Of a stretch of DNA of 64,000 nucleotides, positions 24,989 through 33,592 are shown one piece after another. The notes under the pieces were generated by a model. That model saw only the letters and a list, made by a program, of their open reading frames with translations. It made no database searches and was not told where the DNA came from. Numbering within the stretch: position 1 is the stretch's first letter; every line of letters begins with the position of its first letter. The position numbers were made by a program, and so were the translations under genes. Source of the DNA: Citrobacter sp. RHB25-C09. GTDB taxonomy: Bacteria; Pseudomonadota; Gammaproteobacteria; Enterobacterales; Enterobacteriaceae. The DNA is taken from the NCBI RefSeq assembly GCF_013836145.1, contig NZ_CP057483.1, positions 3,720,001 to 3,784,000 on the forward strand, given 5' to 3'.

Positions 24989-26308
24989 ATGCCATTAATC
25001 ATAATTGCGGCAGGCGTCGCGCTGCTTCTGGTCCTGATGATTGGCTTTAAAGTCAATGGATTCATTGCCCTGGTTCTGGTGGCAGCCGTTGTAGGATTTG
25101 CCGAAGGTATGGACGCACAGGCCGTTTTAAAATCCATACAAAGCGGTATTGGCGGCACCCTTGGCGGGCTGGCGATGATCCTCGGTTTTGGCGCAATGCT
25201 GGGGAAATTGATTTCCGATACCGGAGCGGCACAGCGCATAGCGACCACGCTGATTGATACCTTTGGGGCGAAGCGTGTGCAGTGGGCGCTGCTCATCACC
25301 GGGCTGGTTGTCGGCCTGGCGATGTTTTTCGAAGTGGGTTTTGTTCTGCTGCTGCCGTTGGTCTTTACGGTAGTGGCCTCTTCCGGTTTGCCGTTACTGT
25401 ATGTCGGCGTACCGATGGTCGCCGCGCTCTCGGTGACACACTGTTTTCTGCCACCGCACCCTGGCCCCACGGCGATTGCGACAATTTTTGAAGCCAATCT
25501 CGGCACAACGCTGCTGTATGGCTTCATTATCACCATTCCAACTGTGATCGTTGCAGGCCCGCTGTTTTCGAAGCTACTGACCCGTTTTGAAAAAGCGCCA
25601 CCGGAAGGCCTGTTTAACCCACATCTTTTCACCGAAGAGGAGATGCCGTCGTTCTGGAACAGTATCTTTGCAGCGGTGATCCCCGTCATACTGATGGCCA
25701 TTGCTGCAGTTTGTGAATTTACCCTGCCAAAAACCAACTCAGTACGGGTATTCTTTGAATTTATCGGCAACCCTGCGGTCGCGCTGTTTATCGCCATTGT
25801 GCTGGCGATTTTCACACTCGGTCGCCGCAATGGCCGGACGATTGAACAGATCATGGATATTGTCAGTGACTCTATCGGCGCCATCGCTATGATTGTGTTT
25901 ATCATCGCTGGCGGTGGGGCGTTCAAGCAGGTACTGGTGGACAGCGGGGTAGGCCAGTATATCTCACAACTGATGACCGGCTCCTCGCTGTCACCGTTGC
26001 TGATGTGCTGGACTGTCGCGGCACTGCTGCGTATCGCGCTGGGGTCAGCGACGGTCGCGGCAATCACCACGGCAGGTGTGGTGCTACCGATTATCAACGT
26101 CACCCATGTTGATCCGGCACTGATGGTGCTGGCAACCGGCGCGGGGAGCGTTATCGCCTCACATGTTAACGACCCGGGTTTCTGGCTGTTTAAAGGGTAC
26201 TTTAACCTCACCGTGGGTGAGACACTGAAGACCTGGACCGTAATGGAAACGCTGATTTCCGTTATGGGGCTGCTGGGTGTACTGGCGTTAAACGCGATTC
26301 TGCATTAA
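24989..26308 (+). CDS. idnT: L-idonate/gluconate:H+ symporter IdnT
   Basis: A 439-residue GntP-family permease, same length as E. coli IdnT, with about 12 hydrophobic segments. Family signatures are visible in LGGLAMILGFGAMLGKLISDTGAAQRIA and HCFLPPHPGPTAIATIF (shown in part). It imports L-idonate and, less well, D-gluconate. The ATG at 24989 is used; an earlier in-frame ATG at 24965 falls at the terminator base. Transcribed after idnO, past the intervening hairpin. Confidence 0.95.
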   Translation: MPLIIIAAGVALLLVLMIGFKVNGFIALVLVAAVVGFAEGMDAQAVLKSIQSGIGGTLGGLAMILGFGAMLGKLISDTGAAQRIATTLIDTFGAKRVQWALLITGLVVGLAMFFEVGFVLLLPLVFTVVASSGLPLLYVGVPMVAALSVTHCFLPPHPGPTAIATIFEANLGTTLLYGFIITIPTVIVAGPLFSKLLTRFEKAPPEGLFNPHLFTEEEMPSFWNSIFAAVIPVILMAIAAVCEFTLPKTNSVRVFFEFIGNPAVALFIAIVLAIFTLGRRNGRTIEQIMDIVSDSIGAIAMIVFIIAGGGAFKQVLVDSGVGQYISQLMTGSSLSPLLMCWTVAALLRIALGSATVAAITTAGVVLPIINVTHVDPALMVLATGAGSVIASHVNDPGFWLFKGYFNLTVGETLKTWTVMETLISVMGLLGVLALNAILH

Positions 26309-26365
26309 CGCGTGTTTTACTGCCGGGGAGCGATGTCGACGCCGTTCCCCGGTACTGGAGAGGAA

Positions 26366-27364
26366 ATGAGGAACCACAGAATTTCTTTGCAGGATATCGC
26401 CACGCTCGCCGGTGTGACTAAAATGACGGTCAGCCGCTATATTCGCTCGCCTAAAAAGGTATCAAAGGAAACCGGGGAGCGTATAGCGCAGATCATGGAG
26501 GAGATTAACTACATCCCCAACCGCGCACCTGCGATGCTGTTGAATGCGCAAAGTTACACAATGGGGGTACTTATCCCCTCGTTTCAAAACCAGCTCTTCG
26601 CCGATATTCTTGCCGGTATTGAATCTGTTACCTCCGATCACAACTACCAGACGCTGATTGCGAACTACAACTACGATCGCGAATCGGAAGAAGAGTCCGT
26701 CATTAATCTGCTTACGTACAACATCGACGGCATTATTCTTTGCGAAAAATACCACACCCTACGAACAGTGAAATTCCTGCGTTCTGCCGCCATTCCGATC
26801 ATCGAGTTAATGGATATCCAGGGCGATCGTCTGGATATGGAGGTCGGGTTTGATAACCGCCAGGCGGCGTTTGATATGGTCAGCACAATGCTGGAAAAAC
26901 GCCAGCGGCACAAAATTATCTATCTCGGATCCAAAGACGACATCCGCGACGAACAACGCTTCAGAGGGTATTGCGACGCGATGACGCTGCGGGGTCTGAC
27001 ACCACTGCGCGTTAACCCTCGCGCCATCTCTTCGATTCATCTGGGGACACAGCTGATGCGTGACGCGCTTATTGCCCACCCGGATTTAGACGGTGTCTTT
27101 TGCACCAATGATGATATTGCGATGGGCGCACTGTTGTTCTGCCGTGAACGCGATCTTTGCGTCCCCGAACATATCTCCATCGCCGGTTTCCATGGGCTGG
27201 AGATGGGTCGGCAGATGATCCCCAGTCTTGCCAGCGTAATAACGCCTCGCTTCGACATCGGTCGTATGGCGGCGCAGATGTTACTCAGTAAAATCAAGAA
27301 CAACGACCACAATCACAATACCGTTGATTTGGGCTACCAGATCTATCACGGTAATACGCTTTAA
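26366..27364 (+). CDS. idnR: L-idonate operon regulator IdnR (LacI family)
   Basis: A 332-residue LacI/GalR-type regulator. The N-terminal helix-turn-helix is SLQDIATLAGVTKMTVSRYI with hinge RAPAMLLNAQSYTMG, then a periplasmic-binding-protein-like effector domain. In E. coli IdnR activates idnK and idnDOTR with 5-ketogluconate or L-idonate as effector and also touches the gnt regulon. The start at 26366 has GGAGAGG upstream. Last gene of the idn cluster; length equals E. coli IdnR. Confidence 0.95.
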   Translation: MRNHRISLQDIATLAGVTKMTVSRYIRSPKKVSKETGERIAQIMEEINYIPNRAPAMLLNAQSYTMGVLIPSFQNQLFADILAGIESVTSDHNYQTLIANYNYDRESEEESVINLLTYNIDGIILCEKYHTLRTVKFLRSAAIPIIELMDIQGDRLDMEVGFDNRQAAFDMVSTMLEKRQRHKIIYLGSKDDIRDEQRFRGYCDAMTLRGLTPLRVNPRAISSIHLGTQLMRDALIAHPDLDGVFCTNDDIAMGALLFCRERDLCVPEHISIAGFHGLEMGRQMIPSLASVITPRFDIGRMAAQMLLSKIKNNDHNHNTVDLGYQIYHGNTL

Positions 27365-27442
27365 GTGATTTTCTCTCCGCAGCGCATATTCTCTTTCATT
27401 GACATTGCCTATACTCCACGCAGGATAAATGGAGGAAACCTT

Positions 27443-28945
27443 ATGAGTGCACCCTTGCTAATTGCCCGCACGCCGGACACTGAACTGTTTTTATTGCCAG
27501 GCATGGCAAATCGTCACGGGCTGATTACCGGAGCGACCGGGACCGGGAAAACGGTCACCCTGCAAAAGCTGGCCGAATCGCTGTCGGAAATCGGCGTTCC
27601 GGTCTTTATGGCCGACGTAAAGGGCGACCTGACGGGTGTCGCGCAGGAAGGACAAGCCTCTGAGAAGCTGCTCGCACGGCTGAAAAATATCGGTATTACC
27701 GACTGGCAGCCACACGGCAATCCGGTGGTGCTGTGGGATATCTTCGGCGAGAAAGGCCACCCGGTCCGCGCCACCGTCTCGGATCTCGGTCCGCTGCTGC
27801 TGGCGCGTCTGCTGAACCTCAACGAAGTGCAGTCCGGCGTGCTCAATATTATCTTCCGCATTGCCGACGACCAGGGGCTACTGCTGCTCGACTTTAAAGA
27901 CCTGCGGTCAATTACGCAGTATATCGGCGATAACGCCAAATCCTTCCAGAATCAGTACGGCAACATCAGCAGCGCCTCGGTCGGGGCGATCCAGCGCGGT
28001 CTGCTGACGCTTGAACAACAGGGTGCGACGCACTTCTTCGGCGAGCCGATGCTCGATATTAAAGACTGGATGCGTACCGATGCCAACGGCAAAGGGATCA
28101 TCAATATCCTCAGCGCGGAAAAGCTCTACCAGATGCCAAAACTGTACGCCGCCAGCCTGCTGTGGATGCTCTCCGAGCTATACGAGCAGTTGCCGGAAGC
28201 GGGCGATCTGGAAAAACCAAAGCTGGTGTTCTTCTTCGACGAAGCGCATCTGCTGTTCAACGACGCACCGCAGGTACTGCTGGATAAAATCGAACAGGTG
28301 ATCCGCCTTATCCGCTCGAAAGGCGTCGGCGTCTGGTTCGTCTCGCAAAACCCGGCGGATGTGCCGGATAACGTCCTTGGGCAGTTGGGCAACCGCGTCC
28401 AGCATGCGCTGCGCGCCTTTACGCCGAAGGATCAGAAAGCGGTAAAAACCGCTGCACAAACCATGCGCGCCAATCCGGCATTCGATACGGAGAAGGCGAT
28501 CCAGGAACTGGGCACCGGCGAAGCGTTGATCTCGTTCCTCGATGCCAAAGGCAGTCCTTCGGTAGTCGAACGGGCAATGGTTATCGCGCCGTGCTCGCGG
28601 ATGGGACCGGTCACTGACGACGAGCGCAACGGGCTGATCAATCACTCCCCGGTTTACGGGAAATACGAAGATGACCTGGATCGTGAGTCCGCGTTTGAGA
28701 TGCTGCAAAAAAGCGTGCAGGCGGCGACCGAGCAGCAGAACAATCCTGCGGCCAGGGGCAAAGAGGTCGAGGTGGACGACGGCATTATGGGTGGGTTGAA
28801 GGACATCCTGTTTGGTTCGACCGGGCCGCGTGGCGGTAAGCGCGATGGCATAGTGCAGAGCGTGGCGAAAAGTGCGGCGCGTCAGGTCACCAATCAGATC
28901 ATTCGTGGCGTGTTGGGAAGTTTATTGGGCGGCAGAAGGCGCTAG
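27443..28945 (+). CDS. yjgR: HerA-like P-loop ATPase YjgR (DUF853)
   Basis: A 500-residue FtsK/HerA-type ATPase. Walker A is GATGTGKTVTLQ, Walker B is KLVFFFDEAHLLF, and the arginine-finger/sensor region is VGVWFVSQNPADVPDNVLGQLGNRVQHALR (shown in part). The family is common in proteobacteria but its cellular role is undefined. It is cytoplasmic, with no membrane segment or partner nuclease nearby. GGAGG lies before the ATG at 27443; the ORF runs further upstream without a ribosome site. Confidence 0.93.
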   Translation: MSAPLLIARTPDTELFLLPGMANRHGLITGATGTGKTVTLQKLAESLSEIGVPVFMADVKGDLTGVAQEGQASEKLLARLKNIGITDWQPHGNPVVLWDIFGEKGHPVRATVSDLGPLLLARLLNLNEVQSGVLNIIFRIADDQGLLLLDFKDLRSITQYIGDNAKSFQNQYGNISSASVGAIQRGLLTLEQQGATHFFGEPMLDIKDWMRTDANGKGIINILSAEKLYQMPKLYAASLLWMLSELYEQLPEAGDLEKPKLVFFFDEAHLLFNDAPQVLLDKIEQVIRLIRSKGVGVWFVSQNPADVPDNVLGQLGNRVQHALRAFTPKDQKAVKTAAQTMRANPAFDTEKAIQELGTGEALISFLDAKGSPSVVERAMVIAPCSRMGPVTDDERNGLINHSPVYGKYEDDLDRESAFEMLQKSVQAATEQQNNPAARGKEVEVDDGIMGGLKDILFGSTGPRGGKRDGIVQSVAKSAARQVTNQIIRGVLGSLLGGRRR

Positions 28946-28952
28946 GGTTATT

Positions 28953-29033
28953 GCGCCGGATGGCGGCGTAAACGCCTTATCCGGCCTACAGCGCTGCACT
29001 ATGTAGGCCGGGCAAGCGCAGCGCCCCCGGCAC
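28953..29033. repeat. REP/BIME pair between yjgR and lptG
   Basis: Two inverted REP units (GCCGGATGGCGGCGTAAACG... and GTAGGCCGGGCAAGCGCAGC...) in the convergent gap. Confidence 0.9.
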
Positions 29034-29043
29034 TGTATAAGCG

Positions 29044-30126
29044 CTATGACTTACGTATCATCAGCCAGAGGCTGATCAGGAAGAACGAGGCGCTTGGCAG
29101 CAGCGCACCGACGACCGGCGGAATGCCGTAAACCAGCGTCAGCGGGCCGAAGATCTGGTCCAGCACGTAGAAGACAAACCCGAAGCTAATCCCCGTCACC
29201 ACGCGCACGCCCATCGGTACGCTACGCAGCGGTCCGAAGATAAACGACAGCGCCATCAGCATCATCACCGCCACCGAAAGCGGCTGGAAGATTTTACTCC
29301 ACATATTGAGCTGGTAGCGCCCGGCATCCTGGCCGCTGGATTTCAGATACTTCACGTAGTTATGCAAACCACTGATGGAGAGCGCATCCGGATCCAGCGC
29401 CACCACGCCCAGCTTATCCGGCGTGAGGTTGGTTTTCCAGGTTCCACTCACCGTCTGAGAACCGGTGATCTGTTTCGGGTTTTGCAGGTTGGACTCATCC
29501 ACCTGCGACAAACGCCAGACCTTATGGTCCTTATCAAACTTAGCCGTCGCGGCGTAGCGCACGGACTGCAAACGACGCTGATCGTTAAACGTGTAGATAC
29601 TGATCCCGCCTAGCTCTTCGTCGCCTTTCACGCGCTCGATGTAGACAAAGCTGTCGCCGTCTTTCGCCCACAGCCCCTGCTGGGTAGAAAGCAACGAACC
29701 GCCGTACATCGCCTGCGCACGATAATTCCGCGCCATTTGCTCGCCTTTAGGCGCAACCCATTCGCCGATAGCCATGGTCAGCAGCACCAGCGGAATAGCG
29801 GTCTTCATCACCGAGAGCGCCACCTGCATACGGGTGAAGCCGGAAGCCTGCATCACGACCAGTTCGCTGCGCTGCGCCAGCATTCCTAACCCCAACAGCG
29901 CGCCAAGCAGCGCCGCCATCGGGAAGAAGATCTGCACGTCTTTCGGTACGCTGAGCAGGGTGTACACCCCGGCGCCGAGCGCATCGTAGTTCCCCTGCCC
30001 GGCTTTTTTCAGCTGGTCGACGAACTTGATGATGCCGGAAAGCGATACCAGCATGAATAACGTCATCATGATGGTGGTGAAAATGGTTTTACCGATATAG
30101 CGGTCAAGTACACCAAATGGCTGCAT
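29044..30126 (-). CDS. lptG: LPS export ABC permease LptG
   Basis: A 360-residue inner-membrane permease of the LptB2FG complex that extracts lipopolysaccharide and feeds it to LptC. Visible are three N-terminal membrane helices (LDRYIGKTIFTTIMMTLFML...), a periplasmic beta-jellyroll domain (about residues 130-270) and three C-terminal helices. The ATG at 30126 overlaps the lptF stop by one base (TGATG), so the two are translationally coupled and made in equal amounts. A GTG one codon upstream is less likely. Confidence 0.97.
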   Translation of the reverse strand: MQPFGVLDRYIGKTIFTTIMMTLFMLVSLSGIIKFVDQLKKAGQGNYDALGAGVYTLLSVPKDVQIFFPMAALLGALLGLGMLAQRSELVVMQASGFTRMQVALSVMKTAIPLVLLTMAIGEWVAPKGEQMARNYRAQAMYGGSLLSTQQGLWAKDGDSFVYIERVKGDEELGGISIYTFNDQRRLQSVRYAATAKFDKDHKVWRLSQVDESNLQNPKQITGSQTVSGTWKTNLTPDKLGVVALDPDALSISGLHNYVKYLKSSGQDAGRYQLNMWSKIFQPLSVAVMMLMALSFIFGPLRSVPMGVRVVTGISFGFVFYVLDQIFGPLTLVYGIPPVVGALLPSASFFLISLWLMIRKS

Positions 30127-31226
30127 CACACCGCTCCTTTACGCGAAAAACGGGCGCGCAGTCGGCGCACCGGCACTGTATCCCACAGGTTCAGTCCTAC
30201 CGCCAGCGCCAGATACGCCAGGTTGACGACCCACATCCAGACAGCCGGATCCAGCCTGCCTTTGCCCCCGTTCGACTTCAGGGAGGTCTGGATCAGGAAG
30301 AACATCAGGTAGAGCAGCATTGCTGGCAGCATAGACAATACGCGCCCCTGGCGCGGGTTAACCACGCTCAGCGGCACGACCATCAGCGCCATCATAAATA
30401 CGGTGAATACTAGCGTGATTCGCCAGTGCAGTTCAGCACGGGCGCGATCGGTATCGGTGGACCACAACGTGCGCATGTCCATCTGGTCGGTATCGTTCGG
30501 ATCGAGCGCCACGGCCTGGTGACCGATAATCGCCTGGTAGTCCTGGAAGTCAGTAATACGGAAATCGCGCAGCAGCGCGGTCCCTTCAAAACGGGTTCCC
30601 TTGTTGAGAGAGACCACCTGCGAACCGTCGCGCAGTTGGGTTAAATGTCCGGAATCGGCCACCACGACGGACGGACGGGCGTTACCTTTCGGACGAATCT
30701 GCGCAAGGAAGACATCTTTGAAGTCGCTGCCGTCGACGCTTTCAATAAACAGCACCGAACTACCGTTCGTCGCCTGCTGGAACTGCCCCTGCGCTAACGC
30801 CGCCATACCGGGGTTGGCTTTGGCTTCCGCCAGCACTTCATCCTGATGCTTTGACGACCACGGCCCCGCCCACATCACGTTAACGGCGGCAACCGCGCCG
30901 GTGAACAACGCCAGAATCATGGCGGCTTTCACCAACACGGTTCGGCTCAAGCCACAGGCGTGCATAACCGTAATTTCACTTTCGGTATACAGTTTGCCCA
31001 GCGTCATCAGCAGTCCGAGGAACAGGCTGAGCGGCAGGATAAGCTGCGCCATTTCAGGTACGCCAAGGCCCAGCAGCGAGAGCACCAGATTTGCCGGAAT
31101 GTCACCGTCAACCGCCGCGCCGAGGATCCTCACCAGTTTTTGACAAAAGAAGATCAAAAGCAGGATGAAGAGGATGGCAAGTTGGCTTTTGAGCGTCTCC
31201 CGCACCAGATATCTTATGATTATCAC
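30126..31226 (-). CDS. lptF: LPS export ABC permease LptF
   Basis: A 366-residue partner permease of LptG, same length as E. coli LptF. N-terminal helices (IIIRYLVRETLKSQLAILFI...) include the ABC-coupling region, followed by a periplasmic jellyroll domain and C-terminal helices (WRITLVFTVFMMALMVVPLSVV...; VNLAYLALAVGLNLWDTVPV). Essential for outer-membrane biogenesis. Divergent from pepA across 266 bases. Confidence 0.97.
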   Translation of the reverse strand: MIIIRYLVRETLKSQLAILFILLLIFFCQKLVRILGAAVDGDIPANLVLSLLGLGVPEMAQLILPLSLFLGLLMTLGKLYTESEITVMHACGLSRTVLVKAAMILALFTGAVAAVNVMWAGPWSSKHQDEVLAEAKANPGMAALAQGQFQQATNGSSVLFIESVDGSDFKDVFLAQIRPKGNARPSVVVADSGHLTQLRDGSQVVSLNKGTRFEGTALLRDFRITDFQDYQAIIGHQAVALDPNDTDQMDMRTLWSTDTDRARAELHWRITLVFTVFMMALMVVPLSVVNPRQGRVLSMLPAMLLYLMFFLIQTSLKSNGGKGRLDPAVWMWVVNLAYLALAVGLNLWDTVPVRRLRARFSRKGAV

Positions 31227-31492
31227 TTTAAATACGCCCGTAAAAACTCGTTTTTTGCAGGAATTTAGCTTGTTTCATGGCTTAAACGTCATTTATTCTC
31301 TTGAGTCGTCGAAATCGTCGCTAAAATTATTATACTCAGCGGATACGCCGCTCAGAATGCGTTCTGACGAGCCAGTGCCGTAATATCGTTAAGATTAACA
31401 CGAAGTCATCGCAACAGCGGACATGAGTTACGAAAGCTTGCAATTCTATCCGTAGCCGCCGCCGTTGTCTTTAAGATTCAGGAGCGTAGTGC

Positions 31493-33004
31493 ATGGAGTT
31501 TAGTGTAAAAAGCGGTAGCCCGGAGAAACAGCGGAGTGCCTGCATCGTCGTGGGCGTCTTTGAACCACGCCGCCTTTCTCCGATTGCAGAACAGCTCGAT
31601 AAAATCAGCGACGGGTACATCAGTGCCCTGCTGCGTCGTGGCGAACTGGAAGGAAAACCGGGGCAGACACTGTTGTTGCACCATGTTCCTAACGTTCTCT
31701 CCGAGCGTATTCTCCTCATCGGTTGTGGCAAAGAGCGCGAGCTGGATGAGCGTCAGTATAAGCAGGTTATTCAGAAAACGATAAATACCCTGAATGATAC
31801 TGGCTCGATGGAAGCGGTCTGCTTCCTGACCGAACTGCACGTGAAAGGCCGCAATAACTACTGGAAAGTGCGTCAGGCCGTTGAGACGGCCAAAGAGACG
31901 CTGTACAGCTTTGATCAACTGAAGACCAATAAAAGCGAGCCGCGTCGCCCGCTGCGTAAAATGGTCTTCAACGTGCCGACCCGCCGGGAACTGACCAGCG
32001 GCGAACGTGCGATTCAGCACGGTCTGGCGATTGCTGCCGGCATTAAAGCGGCGAAAGATCTCGGCAATATGCCGCCGAATATCTGTAACGCCGCCTACCT
32101 CGCCTCCCAGGCGCGCCAGCTGGCGGACAGCTACAGCAAAAACGTCGTGACCCGCGTGATTGGCGAACAGCAAATGCGTGAGCTGGGGATGTGTTCCTAT
32201 CTCGCCGTCGGCCACGGTTCACAGAACGAATCGCTGATGTCGGTGATCGAGTACAAGGGCAATCCGTCCGAAGACGTGCGGCCAATTGTACTGGTGGGTA
32301 AAGGGTTAACCTTTGACTCCGGCGGTATCTCCATCAAGCCTGCCGAAGGCATGGACGAGATGAAGTACGACATGTGCGGTGCGGCGGCAGTATACGGCGT
32401 GATGCGCATGGTGGCGGAGCTTCAGTTACCCATTAACGTCATCGGCGTGCTGGCGGGCTGTGAAAACATGCCTGGCGGCCGCGCGTACCGCCCGGGTGAC
32501 GTGTTGACCACGATGTCTGGTCAGACGGTCGAAGTGCTGAATACCGATGCCGAAGGCCGTCTGGTGCTGTGCGACGTGCTGACCTACGTTGAACGCTTCG
32601 AGCCAGAAGCGGTGATCGACGTAGCAACGCTGACCGGAGCCTGCGTAATCGCGCTCGGCCATCACATCACCGGCCTGATGTCGAACCATAACCCGCTGGC
32701 GCACGAGCTGATCGGTGCCTCTGAGCAGGCCGGCGATCGCGCATGGCGTCTGCCGCTGGGCGATGAATATCAGGAACAGCTGGAGTCTAACTTTGCGGAT
32801 ATGGCGAATATCGGCGGCCGTCCTGGTGGTGCCATCACCGCAGGCTGCTTCCTGTCGCGCTTTACCCGCAAGTACAACTGGGCGCACCTGGACATCGCCG
32901 GTACCGCATGGCGTTCCGGTAAAGCCAAAGGCGCAACCGGTCGTCCTGTGGCGTTGCTGTCGCAATTCCTGCTCAACCGAGCGGGTTTTAACGGCGAAGA
33001 GTAA
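31493..33004 (+). CDS. pepA: Leucyl aminopeptidase PepA / multifunctional DNA-binding protein
   Basis: A 503-residue M17 aminopeptidase, a hexameric two-zinc (or manganese) enzyme. In E. coli it also represses carAB and serves as accessory factor in Xer recombination at cer/psi sites. The M17 signature NTDAEGRLVL and metal/active-site residues in VLVGKGLTFDSGGISIKP and MKYDMCGAAAV are present. The N-terminal DNA-binding-linked domain (KSGSPEKQRSACIVVGVFE) is intact. Confidence 0.97.
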   Translation: MEFSVKSGSPEKQRSACIVVGVFEPRRLSPIAEQLDKISDGYISALLRRGELEGKPGQTLLLHHVPNVLSERILLIGCGKERELDERQYKQVIQKTINTLNDTGSMEAVCFLTELHVKGRNNYWKVRQAVETAKETLYSFDQLKTNKSEPRRPLRKMVFNVPTRRELTSGERAIQHGLAIAAGIKAAKDLGNMPPNICNAAYLASQARQLADSYSKNVVTRVIGEQQMRELGMCSYLAVGHGSQNESLMSVIEYKGNPSEDVRPIVLVGKGLTFDSGGISIKPAEGMDEMKYDMCGAAAVYGVMRMVAELQLPINVIGVLAGCENMPGGRAYRPGDVLTTMSGQTVEVLNTDAEGRLVLCDVLTYVERFEPEAVIDVATLTGACVIALGHHITGLMSNHNPLAHELIGASEQAGDRAWRLPLGDEYQEQLESNFADMANIGGRPGGAITAGCFLSRFTRKYNWAHLDIAGTAWRSGKAKGATGRPVALLSQFLLNRAGFNGEE

Positions 33005-33013
33005 TGTGTAAAT

Positions 33014-33094
33014 GCCGGATGGCGCTACGTTTATCCGGCCTACGAAGCCGCACGCTGTAGGCCTGATAAGACGCGCGAGCGTCGCCATCATGCA
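33014..33094. repeat. REP/BIME pair after pepA
   Basis: Inverted REP units (GCCGGATGGCGCTACGTTTA... and GTAGGCCTGATAAGACGCGC...) between the pepA stop and its terminator. Confidence 0.9.
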
Positions 33095-33096
33095 AT

Positions 33097-33124
33097 AAGG
33101 CCGAGTCACCCGGCCTTATATTTA
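33097..33124 (+). terminator. Terminator after pepA
   Basis: AAGGCCG-AGTCACC-CGGCCTT followed by a T-rich stretch (ATATTT), 25 bases before holC. The T-run is interrupted, so some read-through into holC-valS is possible. Confidence 0.65.
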
Positions 33125-33148
33125 AATCCACCACAAGAAGCCCCATAT

Positions 33149-33592
33149 ATGAAGAATGCAACGTTCTACCTTCTGGACAATGACAACACCGTGGACGGTC
33201 TCAGCGCCGTCGAACAACTGGTGTGTGAAATTGCCGCAGAACGTTGGCGCAGTGGCAAACGCGTACTTATCGCTTGTCAGGATGAAAAACAGGCGATCCG
33301 CCTGGATGAAGCGCTGTGGGCCAGACCTGCGGACAGCTTTGTTCCGCATAATCTGGCGGGAGAAGGTCCGCGTGGCGGTGCGCCAGTGGAGATTGCCTGG
33401 CCGGAAAAACGCAACAGCAGCCCGCGCGATCTGCTCATTAGTCTGCGCGTCGACTTTGCAGATTTTGCCACCGCTTTCACAGAAGTGATAGACTTCGTTC
33501 CTCACGAAGATTCTTTGAAACAATCCGCACGCGAACGCTATAAGGCCTACCGCGTGGCGGGTTTTAACCTGAATACGGCAACCTGGAAATAA
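33149..33592 (+). CDS. holC: DNA polymerase III chi subunit HolC
   Basis: A 147-residue chi subunit of the clamp-loader complex, which links the replisome to single-strand-binding protein. The family start KNATFYLLDNDNT and the SSB-contact region (ERWRSGKRVLIACQDEKQA) are clear. The stop overlaps the valS start by one base (TAATG), so it is translationally coupled to valS, as in E. coli. Confidence 0.97.
   Translation: MKNATFYLLDNDNTVDGLSAVEQLVCEIAAERWRSGKRVLIACQDEKQAIRLDEALWARPADSFVPHNLAGEGPRGGAPVEIAWPEKRNSSPRDLLISLRVDFADFATAFTEVIDFVPHEDSLKQSARERYKAYRVAGFNLNTATWK

Noticed and set aside
24703..26211. 502-codon open frame antisense to idnT
   Set aside because: Low-complexity Ser/Thr/Ala/Ile-rich translation typical of a complement of membrane-protein codons; no start signal.
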